Positions 23,511 to 35,817 of a stretch of 64,000 nt of DNA are shown one piece after another (the stretch's first letter is position 1; each line of letters begins with the position of its first letter). This stretch comes from Cheiracanthium punctorium (taxonomy: Eukaryota; Arthropoda; Arachnida; Araneae; Cheiracanthiidae). The DNA lies in the NCBI GenBank assembly GCA_038373885.1, contig JAWZYV010012347.1:1-64000 (forward strand), written 5' to 3'. Under the pieces are notes generated by a model that saw only the letters and a list, made by a program, of their open reading frames with translations, searched no databases and was not told the DNA's origin. The position numbers and the translations under genes are program-made.

Positions 23511-25893
23511 GTTCCTGATGATAGAAAATTTTGTCTCAACTGGAACAAATGTCCCAAGTATAGACATCGCAAACTGAACTAATTTAGAAATGTTGCTACA
23601 TCGAGTATCAAGACTTCTAAAATACCTTAAAAATAGCTTTCCACTTCTCTTCATTAAAAATCTTTACAATAACTTAGAAGATAATTCAAAAACAAAATTT
23701 TAAATTTTTATCCGTTTTACAGTCATTTTTGGGCCCCCTTCAAATTATGACAGGAAGCTTCTCGAGCCTTTTCGCTATTCAGGCTCTGGTTCGACCACGA
23801 GAAAGAACATCTCTTTTATCGTCATCATTCCACCGATTTATATCTGTGATGATCTGTTGATATTCTGTTTAATTTCTGTTCTGTTTGTAATACATTACAG
23901 ACTATATCATTTACAGGAAACATAAGGAAGGTGAATAAACAGAAAAGAAACTAACTATTATTATCATTAAAATTAACACAAGAAGAAACTCTAAAATTTT
24001 CAAAAGACAGCAGTAAAAATCTCATGTGTCAAAATCTCAAACAAATCACGTGGTTTCATTTTCCTACAGCAATTTGTTCTTGGAGACGCACTACGCTGGG
24101 TTTTCTCTCGCTTGAAGAGACAGACCGTTTTCTGAGGGATCTCTTCACCTGATAGAAAGTAAAGCTGTAAAACTCAATGGAGCGTCTGAGGTTACCATGG
24201 CAACCCCACCGATAAGTGCAGTAGAAGAGATAATTTTTCATTAGCACTTCACAACTCACCCCGTCAGAACCCGCGTACCACGTGACTCGAACAATGGACC
24301 AATCGTGACACAAGTCTTTGAAACTTTCTTTGGCGCGGCAAGGGGAGGGGAGGGGAGGGAAGAGAGTTTGGCCTCACTGATAGTAAGAGCATGATTTAGC
24401 ACAGTGTATTCTTACAGACAAAATTTGAAAAAGGATTATGGCTTGCTTACGTTACACAATTTTTTGTTACTTACAATACTTGGTGAAGAGGCACTTCACC
24501 TGAAAAGCCGCCACTGCTTGGCGATAAACGATTATAGCCAACTGGCGCCGCTTTGAATTTCAACGGAGCAAACGAAAAAAGAATATAAAAATCAATTATT
24601 TTAAAAGGGTAATTAAAATAAATAGTGTCGCAGTATTAAATACACTTTGGTGGTAATAATACATGCTTTAAAACTCACTCACAGCGGTGATTTTCCTATA
24701 AAATATGACAAACTTTCCAACCAATTCAATAGAGGTATTAAAATGACAAAAATACTAAAAATAAAGTAATAAATTTTGCAATTTTAATTTAACTGTGAAA
24801 GGTTACAGGTCCTTCTTTGACAAAACTTTATTTGCATCCGTATGCGCAGCACCGCATAACCATTTTTCCTTAAAAATTATTAAAACGAAACTGGGCGATA
24901 ATCTTTAGTCCATACAAATGAATGGGAGCTATTTCCAGAGTTGCGGAATTCCAGCAGAAATCACGTGACACTAACATGGGAACCGGTTGGGGTTGCCGCG
25001 GGGCCATCGCTCAGCAACGGGCCTGCTTATGAGTTGCCATCCCTAAAAATGAGTTTATCATTGAGGCCTGTTTTCCCCAGTCACAGTATTCTATTTTATT
25101 ATTCGAAGTATTATATATGTTATATTATTTTAAAACAATTTTTTTTATACTTTTGTCGTACTAAAGAACTTTAGATGTAGGTAATCGTTTTGTGAATCTT
25201 GCGCCATTTTCTTTCATGAAAATTTATCCTAAAATTCGAGCACACTTTGCTCTGAATGTAAAGGTAAGTCAACGCTTATAATGTATTTAGAAATTCTAAA
25301 AATATGTATGTAAATCATGTTTAGTGAATAATTACTCATGTGTTATTTATAAATAAATTATTTTAATCAGAAATCGTATTACTTGAGTAGTTTTTATTCT
25401 TGTAAATAAGCATGACGTTGTGATACTATTTAGACAATTTAATTTTGCCAGCTGAAAATGTTATTTATCAGTTAGATATGCCTTGATTATGTGATTAAGA
25501 CTTACATCTGGTACAGTGTAGAAATACAGTAAATTATAAATTATTGATTTTTGCCCGTTTATACAGAAACTTCAAATGTAGTTAATATTTTACAAGCGTT
25601 CATTATGCTTGCTCAATTCCTAAGTTCGATTGAGAAAGCGACAAAAGAATAATATATACTACATAAAATGTCTTTATTAAACAATAATTAATTCAGGGAT
25701 CACGCTATAGAGCGTATTTTATCAATTTTCTCCAATATACAGGATATCCCGAAAACACTGAAATACGCTCTAATACATCATTTGTTAAAGATTAATGTTG
25801 AATTGTTTAAAATAACGTAGGAAATACGACTACGTTCATGAAATATTCATTATAAAAACGTCTTTCTCATTTGTGTATTTAGATATTTTAAAG
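23511..25893. other. Unassigned sequence
   Basis: No gene recognised. Noted: a G-rich tract of GGGGA repeats at 24340-24362, and TATACAGGATATCCCG at about 25737, resembling the TACAGGGTGTCC motif at 31448 and 13173 and perhaps the end of a mariner-type relic. Short open frames here lack family motifs. Confidence 0.35.
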
Positions 25894-25895
25894 TA

Positions 25896-27398
25896 CACTC
25901 ATGTCCATAAATTAAGGATAATTCAGAATCACACAGAAATTGATCTCTAAAATAAAAATTTCACCTGTGGAATGATCACACACATCTTGAAAAAGAATAT
26001 GCAAATTACAGGAAACCACCAGATGGCGTGGATGGTACGTCACAATGACGAGAGTGTAAGAGAGGGGTATATAAGGAATGGTGGCAAAGAAGTAAAATTG
26101 TTCACAAGCGCTGTGAAAGCCTTTCAGTGCAAAAACTGCATAGTTATGGCACAAAGGAGGCATTTGAATGATGTTTTAGGCAGAATTATCGGACGACTGG
26201 AATGTGGACGTACCCAGCTGGAAGTATCCGAGGAACTTGCAATCGCCCAGAGTGTCATCTCCAGGCTTTTGGCAACGATTCCAAGATGATGGTAATGTGA
26301 GTAGACGTTACAGCACAGGTCGCCCCCGAGTTACAACGCCGAATGAGGGCCGCTATTTGGCAGTTACTGCCAAAAGAAACAGACGGAGTACAGCATCAGA
26401 CCTGTCTCGTCAGCTCTCTTCAGCTACCGGTACGACAGTTTCAAGGCAGACCGTGTACAGACGCTTAGGGCACATTGGTCTATATGCTCGTAGGCCTGTC
26501 AGATGTGTTCCACTTACCGCAACTCACTGTCGCCTGCGATTAACCTGGAGTAGAGAGCATGCATTGTGGACACCGCAACAGTGGTCTTGTGTGATGTTTT
26601 CCGACGAGTCCAGGTTTAGTTTGGAGTCTGATTCTCGCCGGACATTCATCTGGAGAGCGCCAGGTACCCGTTACCACCAAGAGAACACCATTGAAAGACA
26701 CCGTTACGGTGGTGCAGGATGGCTCGTTTGGGGAGGAATTATTCTTGGTTCCAGAACTGACCTCCATGTTCAGAGTGTAACGATGACAGGCCACATTTAT
26801 CGGGATGTCATTCTGGAACAACATGTACGTTTGTTTCGGGGCGCCATGGGTGCTGAATTTGTGTTTATGGATGACAACGCCCGTCCTCACCGTGCAAACA
26901 TTGTAGACGAATGCCTTCAATCGGAGGATATCACCCGCATGCATTGGCCAGCATACTCACCGGACTTGAATCCAATAGAGCATGTGTGGGATATGCTTGG
27001 CCGACGAATTGCAGCCCGTCAACTCCCTCCCACCTGTCTACCTGAACTTCGGAGTGCATGGCTTGATGAGTGGTGTAATATTCCCCAAGATCAGATTGAT
27101 CATTTGATACTCAGCATGCCTAGGCGTTGTCAGGCCTGTATTGCATCGTCCGGGAGACATACTCCGTATTAACCATCCTACTAACCATGTTATACTGTTT
27201 TTTGTAAAAGGGTTCTTTTTTTAAATTTGGTCAAGGGAGTAAAACTTGCAATTTTTATTAATTATGTCAAACATATAGCATATTTTTTGCTCTTTACTTT
27301 TTGTTTAATAAATAGACTTTACAAATAAGTCAAATTTGTTTTGCTTCTTTCTCTTTCTTTGCCTGAACTTCATTATCCTTAATTTATGGACATGAGTG
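25896..27398 (+). mobile_element. Tc1-type transposon with perfect 27-bp ends
   Basis: Terminal inverted repeats start CACTCATGTCCATAAATTAA and match perfectly for 27 bases. TA dinucleotides flank both ends (25894-25895 and 27399-27400), the duplication known for Tc1/mariner. Length is 1,503 bp with one transposase gene. Perfect ends and a single lesion point to a fairly recent insertion. Confidence 0.92.
26146..27172 (+). pseudogene. Tc1 transposase (DD34E), one frameshift
   Basis: ATG 26146 begins MAQRRHLNDVLGRIIGRLE, a helix-turn-helix. The frame breaks in the T run at 26267-26270, where one extra T shifts it. The second frame then runs open to 27172: WQRFQDDG, a GRPRVT hook, TVSRQTVYRRL (second helix-turn-helix), FSDESRF (first Asp), VWGGI, FMDDNARPH (second Asp) and LNPIEHVWD (Glu). 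There are 34 residues between the second Asp and the Glu, so DD34E. Total length is about 342 codons, the usual size for Tc1. All catalytic residues remain, so the single T could be a real lesion or a homopolymer assembly error. Confidence 0.9.
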
Positions 27399-27400
27399 TA

Positions 27401-28112
27401 TATTAAATATCCACTTGTGAAACTAAAATATGCAATCGTGAATCATGAGAGTAAGCGCTACTTTGTTTTTCCTGCAAATTATATGCATCTATTTTCTCTA
27501 TGTCAATATGTATCATAGCAAACAAATTAATCATGAGTTAGTACTTGAATTAGTAACACAATTACTACTTAAAACTACATTAAATAACGTTTGAAAGCAC
27601 TGGGAATCTTAAAAAATGAGTGATGTATACGTGAAGACTCGATCATTCGTAGGCCTCTTTGGATGGCTCATCAAAATACACGCGCAGGCCCGTTTCTAAT
27701 TGCGAAGGCCCCGGTGTCCGGTACGCTCTCTACCCTATTATACCTCGTTGGATAACAACGGCCGCACTCGTAAACGCCAAACCAGTTTATCGTTTACGAA
27801 TGCGGCCATTGTTATCCATTCCTGGATGCGTACGCTGGATACTTTTAGCTTTGGTTTTAGGCATATTTTCTCCGGCAGAGATGGCAACAGTGATTCGTTG
27901 GGTAAAAGCCACAAATCGGCGAAGCGAAAATTTTCTCGTACGCAAAATCCCATAGGAGAAACTGGGTTTTTACACTAACGGCACTCCAAGCCGTTCAGAA
28001 AGTCCGATTCGGTGTAAACCGTTTACACTTTAGCGTTCGGAAAGGCAAACGAAGTGCACTCAGTTTTTAAACTAAACCGACCGTCTCGTGGGAGAGAAGG
28101 CAAAGATACAAG
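27401..28112 (+). promoter_or_regulatory. Upstream region of the zinc-finger/Myb gene with long hairpin and AAACCGT motifs
   Basis: This leads into exon 1 at 28113. It contains a 27-bp-arm hairpin (27750-27817), the inverted copy of the 13.2-kb repeat (about 27805-27945), GTGTAAACCGTTTACAC at about 28009, and AAGCCGTTCAGAAA at about 27989. Very similar motifs (GTAAACCGTC, AAGCCGTTCGGAAA) occur inverted at 41300-41400, upstream of the HARBI1-like gene. The likely reading is one end of a Harbinger element. Exact termini were not located. Confidence 0.45.
27750..27817. repeat. Long hairpin, 27-bp arms
   Basis: Arm 1 (27750-27776) begins GGATAACAACGGCCGCACTC. Arm 2 (27791-27817), read inverted, begins GGATAACAATGGCCGCATTC. 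25 of 27 positions pair, with a 14-base loop. It lies about 300 bases upstream of exon 1 of the zinc-finger/Myb gene. Confidence 0.8.
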
Positions 28113-28227
28113 ATGGCGGCATCCAACGAGGTTTATATGTGTTTTGACTGTAAAGAGATATTTTCAACCCAAGACGAAATTAAGAATCATGTGCCGTATT
28201 GTAAGAATACAGCAGAGTTATCCAAAG
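28113..28227 (+). CDS. Harbinger-type zinc-finger/Myb-SANT gene, exon 1
   Basis: CAAGATGG gives a good start context at ATG 28113. The 38 codons read MAASNEVYMCFDCKEIF, then a C-X2-C-X12-H-X3-C zinc-finger spacing (CFDC...KNHVPYC), and end ELSK plus one base at a GT donor (AAAG|GTATTT). The exon ends in phase 1 and joins in frame with the acceptor at 32196/32197, giving Asp at the junction. The join is predicted by phase, splice signals and the coding character on both sides; no transcript was seen. Such a short zinc-finger exon before a Myb/SANT domain suits the DNA-binding accessory protein of a PIF/Harbinger element. Confidence 0.65.
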
Positions 28228-28844
28228 GTATTTTTCTTTCTTTTAGTCTAATAAAATTAGGTGCATACTATTAATATTAAATTTAAAATGGAATGTTATT
28301 GCAACCGTAGACCGGCAGATTCTGAATTTATTGATGCTTCTTGTGTTTTTACACGTGTGTGCTATAAATTTGTAGATTAATTATTTCATGTGAACGTTAA
28401 AATTAGACTGAGTATCTATTATTTTTTGCCTATTTTCCCCTAGCATTTCTTTCATGCATTATTATTTTTGGAACAATTGATTAATATTGCTTCAAACAAT
28501 TTGTATTTTATTTCTTTAAAGTGCAAATTCGGTCAATTTAAAGTAATTCTGAATCAGACTGATATTAAATTAAATCTTACTATAAACTCGTATTTTAATT
28601 ACTGGCAGTTACCACTTTCATTTTTTAATCCCATAATAAGTTTATCTGTGATGCAGTGATCGAACCAGGAATTTTTTTCCAGGGTCCCATATTTGTGAAA
28701 ATTGTTTATTTTTGTGAATTTGAATACTTAATATTGTTTTATTTCAACACTTATTTTTGTGAATTTTCATACTAATTTCTAATAAAAGTCAGTTATTTTG
28801 TTAAAATAATTTATGAAACACATTAAAATGTAGGATAAAATGAC

Positions 28845-28955
28845 AATAAAGGGGCATTTTAATCTTCTATATTTATGTGAAGGGCCATTTTAATCTATTA
28901 TATTTTTGTGGAAGGGCCATTTTTATCTATAGTAATTTTGTGTAGGGGGCCGCAA
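28845..28955. repeat. Short tandem repeat, about 3 units of 35 bases
   Basis: Units GGGGCATTTTAATCTTCTAT, GGGCCATTTTAATCTATTAT and GGGCCATTTTTATCTATAGT, each followed by an AT-rich spacer with TTTRTGTG. Confidence 0.6.
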
Positions 28956-30142
28956 AACGAACTCAATTTTCAACTGCATTGACCCCTCGTGTGATGCCAA
29001 AATCAGCTTAGCCCAAAAAATCTTATTACTAGTGCTGATTTAATTGTTTTTGTTGAAATTTTCCAAGTACTACATGGACAAAATCTTATTTAATTTTTAT
29101 TGATGTACCCCACAGCTAATTTCGTGTTTATTAATCATTATATTTTTTAATCTAATTTTTTTTTAAACCAGCTAAAGAGTTGGTTATCAATTAATTAGAA
29201 ATATTTTTATGTGTGCTCTGCAAAAATTTTTTGCAACATGGTCAGATGTCTATGCTTCTAGATGTATTGGGAAAGAGATCTTATAATCCTTCCTTATTAA
29301 TCCAGAATGTATTATTTTAGGGTGCATGCCCGATCGATATATTTCTGCCTCAGGAGATCGAGTTATCACATTACTGATCAGAGCAGGTTAATAAAATCGG
29401 AAAATAATAGTAAATTGTTTTGAATTGACACATTGACTCAGTTCTGTACAGCAGTGTTGCTCTATTGCCAAAGCAGCATGTCAACACTGCACAGAAATGT
29501 ATATGAGGACTTTTTTTTTTTTTTAATTTAAAAGAAAAGGGCGGACTGTATTAAAATATTTAAAACATCACAGAAACAGAGGACATCTACAGAAAAAATA
29601 CACCCACTTTCTTTGGGAGAGGGATTTCTAATAGAGCCTCCGGTTGCATCAACTATTTGGATTTTTGTCCTGGAAAAAAAAAAAAAAGACTATTTTATAT
29701 ATGTTGGTCATTATTTGGGACCTAAACTGATTTTATCACTAACTGAGATGTATGAAAAACTAGAAGTATTGAGACTACTGTGAATATCAGTGATCGCGAT
29801 AACGCCTCTAGATGCATATTTCAAGCCTTAGAAATTTAGAATATGCCGTAATAATGCTAAAATGCATGTTTTTACGCATTGCTATTCCATATAAAATTCC
29901 GTTTTGTGATGTGATTACAGCGAGATTTCCCCTTGAAAATGATTTTTATTTACAGTCAACTCTCTGAAATCTGCGATAACTTTTAATGTAAGCAGCTAAA
30001 TTTACAGTTAACACTAACAGTGTAACTAGATTGTGTACTGTCCAACTTCCATAACTTGGCACTCAGGTCACTTGTCTTCGAACGTGTCAATTATTGAAAA
30101 TAGGTGAAAGGAAGGAAGAGTCCCTTCTCATGGTTAGCGGAC

Positions 30143-30178
30143 GGACCATCAGGTGCAACTTATTGCACCTGATGGTCC
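30143..30178. repeat. Perfect hairpin, 15-bp arms
   Basis: GGACCATCAGGTGCA, loop ACTTAT, TGCACCTGATGGTCC. Lies within the intron of the zinc-finger/Myb gene. Confidence 0.85.
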
Positions 30179-30929
30179 TGATTGGAAGGGGAAAAGAGAT
30201 ACTTTCTTTGAAACGCACACAATGATAATGAAATTCCACCCTCTTGGCGAAGAGGACAATTGCCAATCACCCACTAAGGGAATAGGGAAAAAGTAACCTC
30301 TAACCTGAGTTTCCGTTCTGGGAATGGATTCGTCCATGCTCGAGTGTATGATGATGCGAATTTATCAGATGCGAACAGTAATCAGTTTTTATATATGATT
30401 TATGTGTTGAATGCAATTTAATTATGCATTTGAAAATGTAGTATAATAGTTTGTTGCTTTAATTACTCCTGTGGATAGGAAAATATTCCTTTTAAAAAGG
30501 TTAAGGAGTATTTTTACTCTTCTGAAAAAAATCTCAGATCTATCCCTGGTGAATATGATTAAAATTATTGGTGAATATGATTATTCCTATATCTATGCGT
30601 AAACCACTATGTATGTTCCAAATTTTTAAAGATGCCGGATTTTAAAACTTTGTTAATATAAAAATAAGGTATTCATTTCTCTAAGAAATATATTTAGAAA
30701 AGAATACTGAATCACCGTAGAAATTGTATGTAACTATTTTAGGACTCAACACTTAAAATATAACATTCCTTTTAACATTATAGAGTTCATTTTTCAGAGA
30801 TTTAAACTCAAAATCTACTGGATGAAAATTTGTATTTTAAGTGTTTTTGATATGGTGACTTTTCAAATATTAAGTGAAGGCACCACTGCGTCACTTTCGA
30901 AACTTGGGCTCCGTTTTAATATGTGGATG

Positions 30930-31150
30930 TCCTTGCCTAGTAAACTTAAGGCAAACCTATACATGGGGTATCTGTCATGGAAGGGGGGGATGCCTTGGGC
31001 AGAGAACTTTTTAAGGGGTTCAAACACATATTCACGTAACATGTAGAGAAAACCAGCAAAATCTCAAAACTGTTAGATTGACAGCAGCTCGGCAGGCCAG
31101 ATCTATTGACCTTCACATTTCAGCCTTGGACATGGCAGGGACCCCTTAGT
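30930..31150. repeat. Dispersed repeat, copy 2
   Basis: Shares CTTTTTAAGGGGTTC, TATTCACGTAACATGTAGAG and CTGTTAGATTGACAGCAGCT with the copy at 11520-11750, in the same order and strand. Confidence 0.5.
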
Positions 31151-32196
31151 CAAAAATTGCTATATACATCAATGCTAGATATAATTCATTTCGCTTCAGT
31201 TTTTCTAGGAAAATTCGTCTGTTTAAATATAAAACAATGCTATCAAAATTGCATATAATTTAAATAATTATTAGTATACTTAAATTAAGGTATTACTTAG
31301 GACAAATTAATAGTTTAAGATTTTGTACTTTTCAGCTGTGACAAAATAACTATGACGATGTTTTTTTCACATATTGATGCTGCATTTTCCAGTCAAGATT
31401 CTTTTTCCTTCAAACGCCAAATAGTCTAATTTTTTATATGTATGTATACAGGGTGTCCCTGAAGGTAGTTAAAATTAAAATACATAGAAAGAAGCATTTT
31501 TCTGCATTGCAGCGTTTGGTCGGAAATGAAAAATGTAAATAGTTTCAGCACAATAGAGCTCCAACCTATTTTGCAAATATTGTACATAGTTACCCCATTG
31601 TCATCTTTGACCCCCCGATCGATTGGACAAGTTGAACTAGTCGCTTGGCCAGCATGTGCATTAGATCAAGTATCAAATTTTGGTTTTGGGGACACCTCAA
31701 GGCACTCGTTTTCAAGACTCCAGTTAACACAGATGAGAGCCTCATTGCAAAACTTTAATAACAGCTGCAACCTTTCGTGGAACACTTGGTACAAATTTCC
31801 CAAACAATTCAGAATTTTGCCCTAACCTTGTTCAGACATTTTCTGTACCTCTGCTATTAACATCATGTAATGTACAATTTTTCTTAAAAGGCTAATCTTT
31901 TAAGTAATTTTATAAATAAATGTCCCCCCATTTCTTTTACATTATAATGGCTGTAAAATTTTGCAAAGTGAATATATGGGCAATGGCCTGTATTTGGGGA
32001 CAATCAAAATAATTTAAGTGAATCTACAAGGGACCCCCCCCCCCCCCCCAAAAAAAAAAAAAACCTCAAGAATCTAACCTTGATCAGGAACATTGTTTTA
32101 TCACAAAAACATGTAATACTTAATGCTCTAAAAGTAATTTAAAAAATAATTTTTGTACTTTCTTTTGTATCTATAGTATGTATTTTTTTATTGCAG

Positions 32197-32773
32197 ATGA
32201 ACAAGAGATTGATAAAAAAGATATACCTTTTCTGTGGAATGATGCATCCATAAGATTGTTCTTGGATTTATATGCGAAAAATTATGAAAGATTCCAGTCC
32301 ACACAAATAAGAAAAGTTGTATGGGCGGACATTGCAAATGAAATGACCAAAAATGAATACCAAGTTACGCCTGTGCAGTGCGAAAATAAGTTTAAGAATA
32401 TGTGGTCACAGTACAAAAAGATAAAAGATAATAATAAAAGTGGGGCTGGGAGAAAAAGTTTTAAATATATGGATATATTTGACGATCTTTTTTCGAACGA
32501 TCCGATAATAACGCCATTGTCCTCAGCATCGTCTTCATCAGGATTCAGTATTTGTAATAATCCTGCTGATACAGTATCTCCCAGCCCATGTACACCTAAT
32601 GTGGCAAATCTCAGAAATAGCTCGGCTTCAACTACTCCCAAAAGAAAAACAATGATGAAGAACCGGAATGGTTCAAGAAGTTTCGCATGGATGCTGAAAA
32701 ACGGCATGAAGAAAGGATGGCGGAACACAAAAGATTCAACAACCAGTTTGAAAAATTTTTAGAGAAATTTTAA
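32197..32773 (+). pseudogene. Harbinger-type zinc-finger/Myb-SANT gene, exon 2, one frameshift
   Basis: From the acceptor the frame reads DEQEIDKKDIPFLWNDASIR, then LFLDLYAKNYERF, VVWADIANEM, VTPVQCENKFKNMWSQYKKI and FKYMDIFDDLF. This is a Myb/SANT-like (trihelix) DNA-binding domain with the expected tryptophans, followed by a Ser/Pro-rich linker. At the A5 run 32645-32649 one base appears to be missing. The next frame then gives NNDEEPEWFKKFRMDAEKRH, then MAEHKRFNNQFEKFLEKF and TAA at 32771, a C-terminal coiled region typical of these proteins. In the unshifted frame the protein would end in unrelated sequence at 32762. The lesion may be real or an assembly error. The partner transposase lies convergently at 39.2-40.9 kb. 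Confidence 0.72.
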
Positions 32774-32784
32774 TCTGATGTTAA

Positions 32785-32790
32785 AATAAA
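32785..32790 (+). terminator. Poly(A) signal of the zinc-finger/Myb gene
   Basis: AATAAA 12 bases after the TAA of the shifted frame. Its closeness supports 32771-32773 as the original stop codon. Confidence 0.5.
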
Positions 32791-35700
32791 ATATTTCATT
32801 TACTTGTGTTTGTTTTGTGTATCACCACTTATCAACAACTAGCTATTGTGCCTTTTCTTGGAAATCAGCATTATGTTGTAAGAAGAATCGTTGTAGATTT
32901 AAATGCAATGTATGATCTGTCCTATACTAAACAGGTAAAGTTACAAAGTGTTAGAAAAAATTTATATTTTCTAGTCATGCTCCATATTATGTATCATGGA
33001 AAATTATCAGAAGCTTGTAGTATTTATAAATAATTTTTTATTTCAGAGAAATCTGGAATTGTGGATGGTAGATAATGATCTGCCATTCATAAGTGATTTG
33101 TAAAGGACATAATCAGGTTTTTATCAAATGTATATTTCAATCTCTATATTTTTTAAAAAGAAAAACCAATCCATCCCTGTATGTATATGAGCGTATAAAA
33201 AGGTATTCAACTCCCTACAACAGTATTTCAACTTAAATATAGTTGAATCTTATTTGGATTAAAATGCTTAGCACGAAATTTGCACTATATATAAAGATAT
33301 AATAAATTTATCAAAATTACATTAGACTTAGACCCACAATGACCATAAAACAAAAAAATTCCTTCCCCAATTTCTTGGACGTTCCATTTTTGGAACACTG
33401 GCATGTAACGCTATCTTTCTGGTTTTTTTTTTTCCCTGCTTCATGTAAGCCACAAAACGCTGTATGATAAAACTAACATTTTTTTATTAAAAAGATATTA
33501 ATAAAAAACTGAAAAAATAAATAGAATGATTCCCAGATTTGGCATAAAATCATTCATTCCTTTGCAACAAAGCGTTTCCAAGTATCTAGAATCGCATGAA
33601 ATTTACAAACATGAGTTAGAATTACGCCCATTTTACGGCAAAATAAAAACTATATGTAACTCAACATGTGTTACACAAAGTTGACAATTTTCAAATAGTA
33701 AGTTCGCTTAGACAACAGGAGTTTAGAATTAGCAATTATTTGTTTTTCCAAAACATAATAACTAATATCTTGAAAATGAAAAATAATTAAAATGTAGATT
33801 ATTTTAAAACCGGTTCGGTCCAGCTGGATTATTTGCTATCAGTAGAAATATTTGGCAGCGTTAACTATGCCATGATAGCAGTTATAGTACACTTTGGATA
33901 TTTGCTAGCACGATGAGATGGTATAATTCGTGGTGCTAAGTACGCCAATCTGTAAACGATTATGTATATGAAAATATAGATAACGGTTTTCCAGTAACCT
34001 TAAATGAACAGTAATTATAGGTTGTGAGCATCTGTAAATTGCAAAATAATGGAAAGTCACCATTGGTGGCAAGCTATCCTATCTGTTCCGTAGCTTTTAT
34101 TAACTTTACATGTACGCAAGTCGCCAAATAATGAAAAATCGCCATGGGTGCAAATTCGCAAGGTGTGTCCAATAGGTTTTACATTATTAAAAATACAGCT
34201 GAAACAGATGTTCTGATTTTATTACGCTTTAGCTCCTAATTAATATAATTTTTGAATGACAACATTAAATATTGTGTTTCTGAGGAGTGCAAATAACTTT
34301 TCCAGCGATTATAAGCGTAGTCCGCACTCCAGGTGGAGTATAGCTCAGGACCCGTACAACACGGATTCCCATAACAAAATATCTTACGTGTTATGAGGGA
34401 GAAGGGGTCTACTGTAGTGTGAAGTTTAATTTTTTATGTACCAATGAACATGCAAGAACCAAGCAATGTGTAGCTCAGTAACATTCTATCTGATCCAATC
34501 TTCGGGTTTTGTCTGTTGAAATGATGTCTTTTTTACGAATAAGCCTTATTAGGGGCTGAATGTCTCATACGAAAAGTGCGCGTAGCCAGTCTGGGGCCTT
34601 GGCCCCTAGTGTCTAAAGAAAATGTTAGTTTCCTACTGTGCGGAGAACAGGTATGCAGCTAGTATTTCTATTCAATGTTGAATAACATCTCTGAATACTA
34701 GGATTTTCAACTATTATAACAGGTCAAAACACTGTTTTTAGCTGGAAAATACATTATCTTCAAAATAGAATAAAATTTTGCTGTGTTTTTAACTTTTCGT
34801 CTGCTCCTGGAAAAATTATATTTGATCGTGGAAAACTCTTGGAATTCACATCACGAAAAAAAGTATGGACCCTGTATAAGCCTTTAATTTTATTTTAGTA
34901 AAAAAGAGTTATGAATGTATCTTCAGATAAATTAATGCAAATTTAATCTGAATTTGCTTTTAATCCTCTGGCGGTCAAAGGCTGGCCAAACAGCTTTGCA
35001 TCCAAGGAATGCATTATATACATAAGAAAAAAATAGTGTTTTATCCCCGCACTGAATGTTTGTGTAAATCAGTCAATTAATTGTATTAATGTTTTATTAC
35101 TCCTAAGTGCTACAATAATTTGCGAGATTCATTCAATTGACCGGAAAGTGATATAGTCAATCAAGCAATAGCGTGTAGTGGTAATCCTTAACTCGTGTTA
35201 TTTCACTGGGAATGGGAAATGGGATCATTCAAGGACAAGAGAGATAAGTCTGTTTTTGTTCACCATGAAATGTTCCCCACCTTTTGTTAAGTGCTTAGTA
35301 GTCGAAAAATGCCATTGATTCTAACCGGCTAAGAATTTAATCCTCTTTTACAGAAGTCCCCAGATAGCAAGCGTGAATACAATTAGGAGGGGCACAGTTT
35401 GATGAATTGGATTGAAGCACTTGTGGTCTTTTCTTTCTGATCAAGAATGAGAATGAAAAAAATTACATGTTTCTTTTAAAAATTGTCATTGCTACCTTCT
35501 TCATTGTGGAAATGTGGATGTCACGACCTTTCATGCAGGGTCGCAAAGATGAGCTTATCTTTTAAGCACTGAAAATATTGGACAAAAGGAGTACAGGGAG
35601 GCATACACTACAAGATTAGGGCTGTTTAGCAAGGGAATTAAAGAGCTTATACATCACTGCAATGGATAAATTGCTGGTTTCACAGCGGTCAAGAGTCCAA

Positions 35701-35817
35701 ACCCTTTCTCTATTGCGCTACTGTTCCCCTCTCCCCCCCCTTGCAATGTTAGACAATTCCCCTGTATTTTGGAACAGATGTTTCATAATCTCTTTGTGCA
35801 TTTGTCGAACGCAATAC
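32791..35817. other. Unassigned sequence between the Harbinger genes, part 1
   Basis: AT-rich with no recognised gene; the 75-codon frame at 32806-33033 has no family motif. At 33895-34180 the text (GGTGCTAAGTACGCCAATCTGTAAACG, then TTGCAAAATAATGGAAAGTCACC) resembles 63440-63610 loosely, suggesting two old copies of one repeat. Confidence 0.35.

Larger units (their letters stand above)
28228..32196 (+). other. Intron of the zinc-finger/Myb gene (about 4 kb)
   Basis: GTATTT...TTTTTTTATTGCAG. Inside are a threefold repeat of about 35 bases with GAAGGGCCATTTTAATCTAT (28845-28955), a perfect hairpin at 30143-30178, the second copy of the dispersed repeat (30930-31150), a TACAGGGTGTCC motif at 31448 and C/A homopolymers at 32034-32062. 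No other coding sequence is recognised. Confidence 0.55.
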
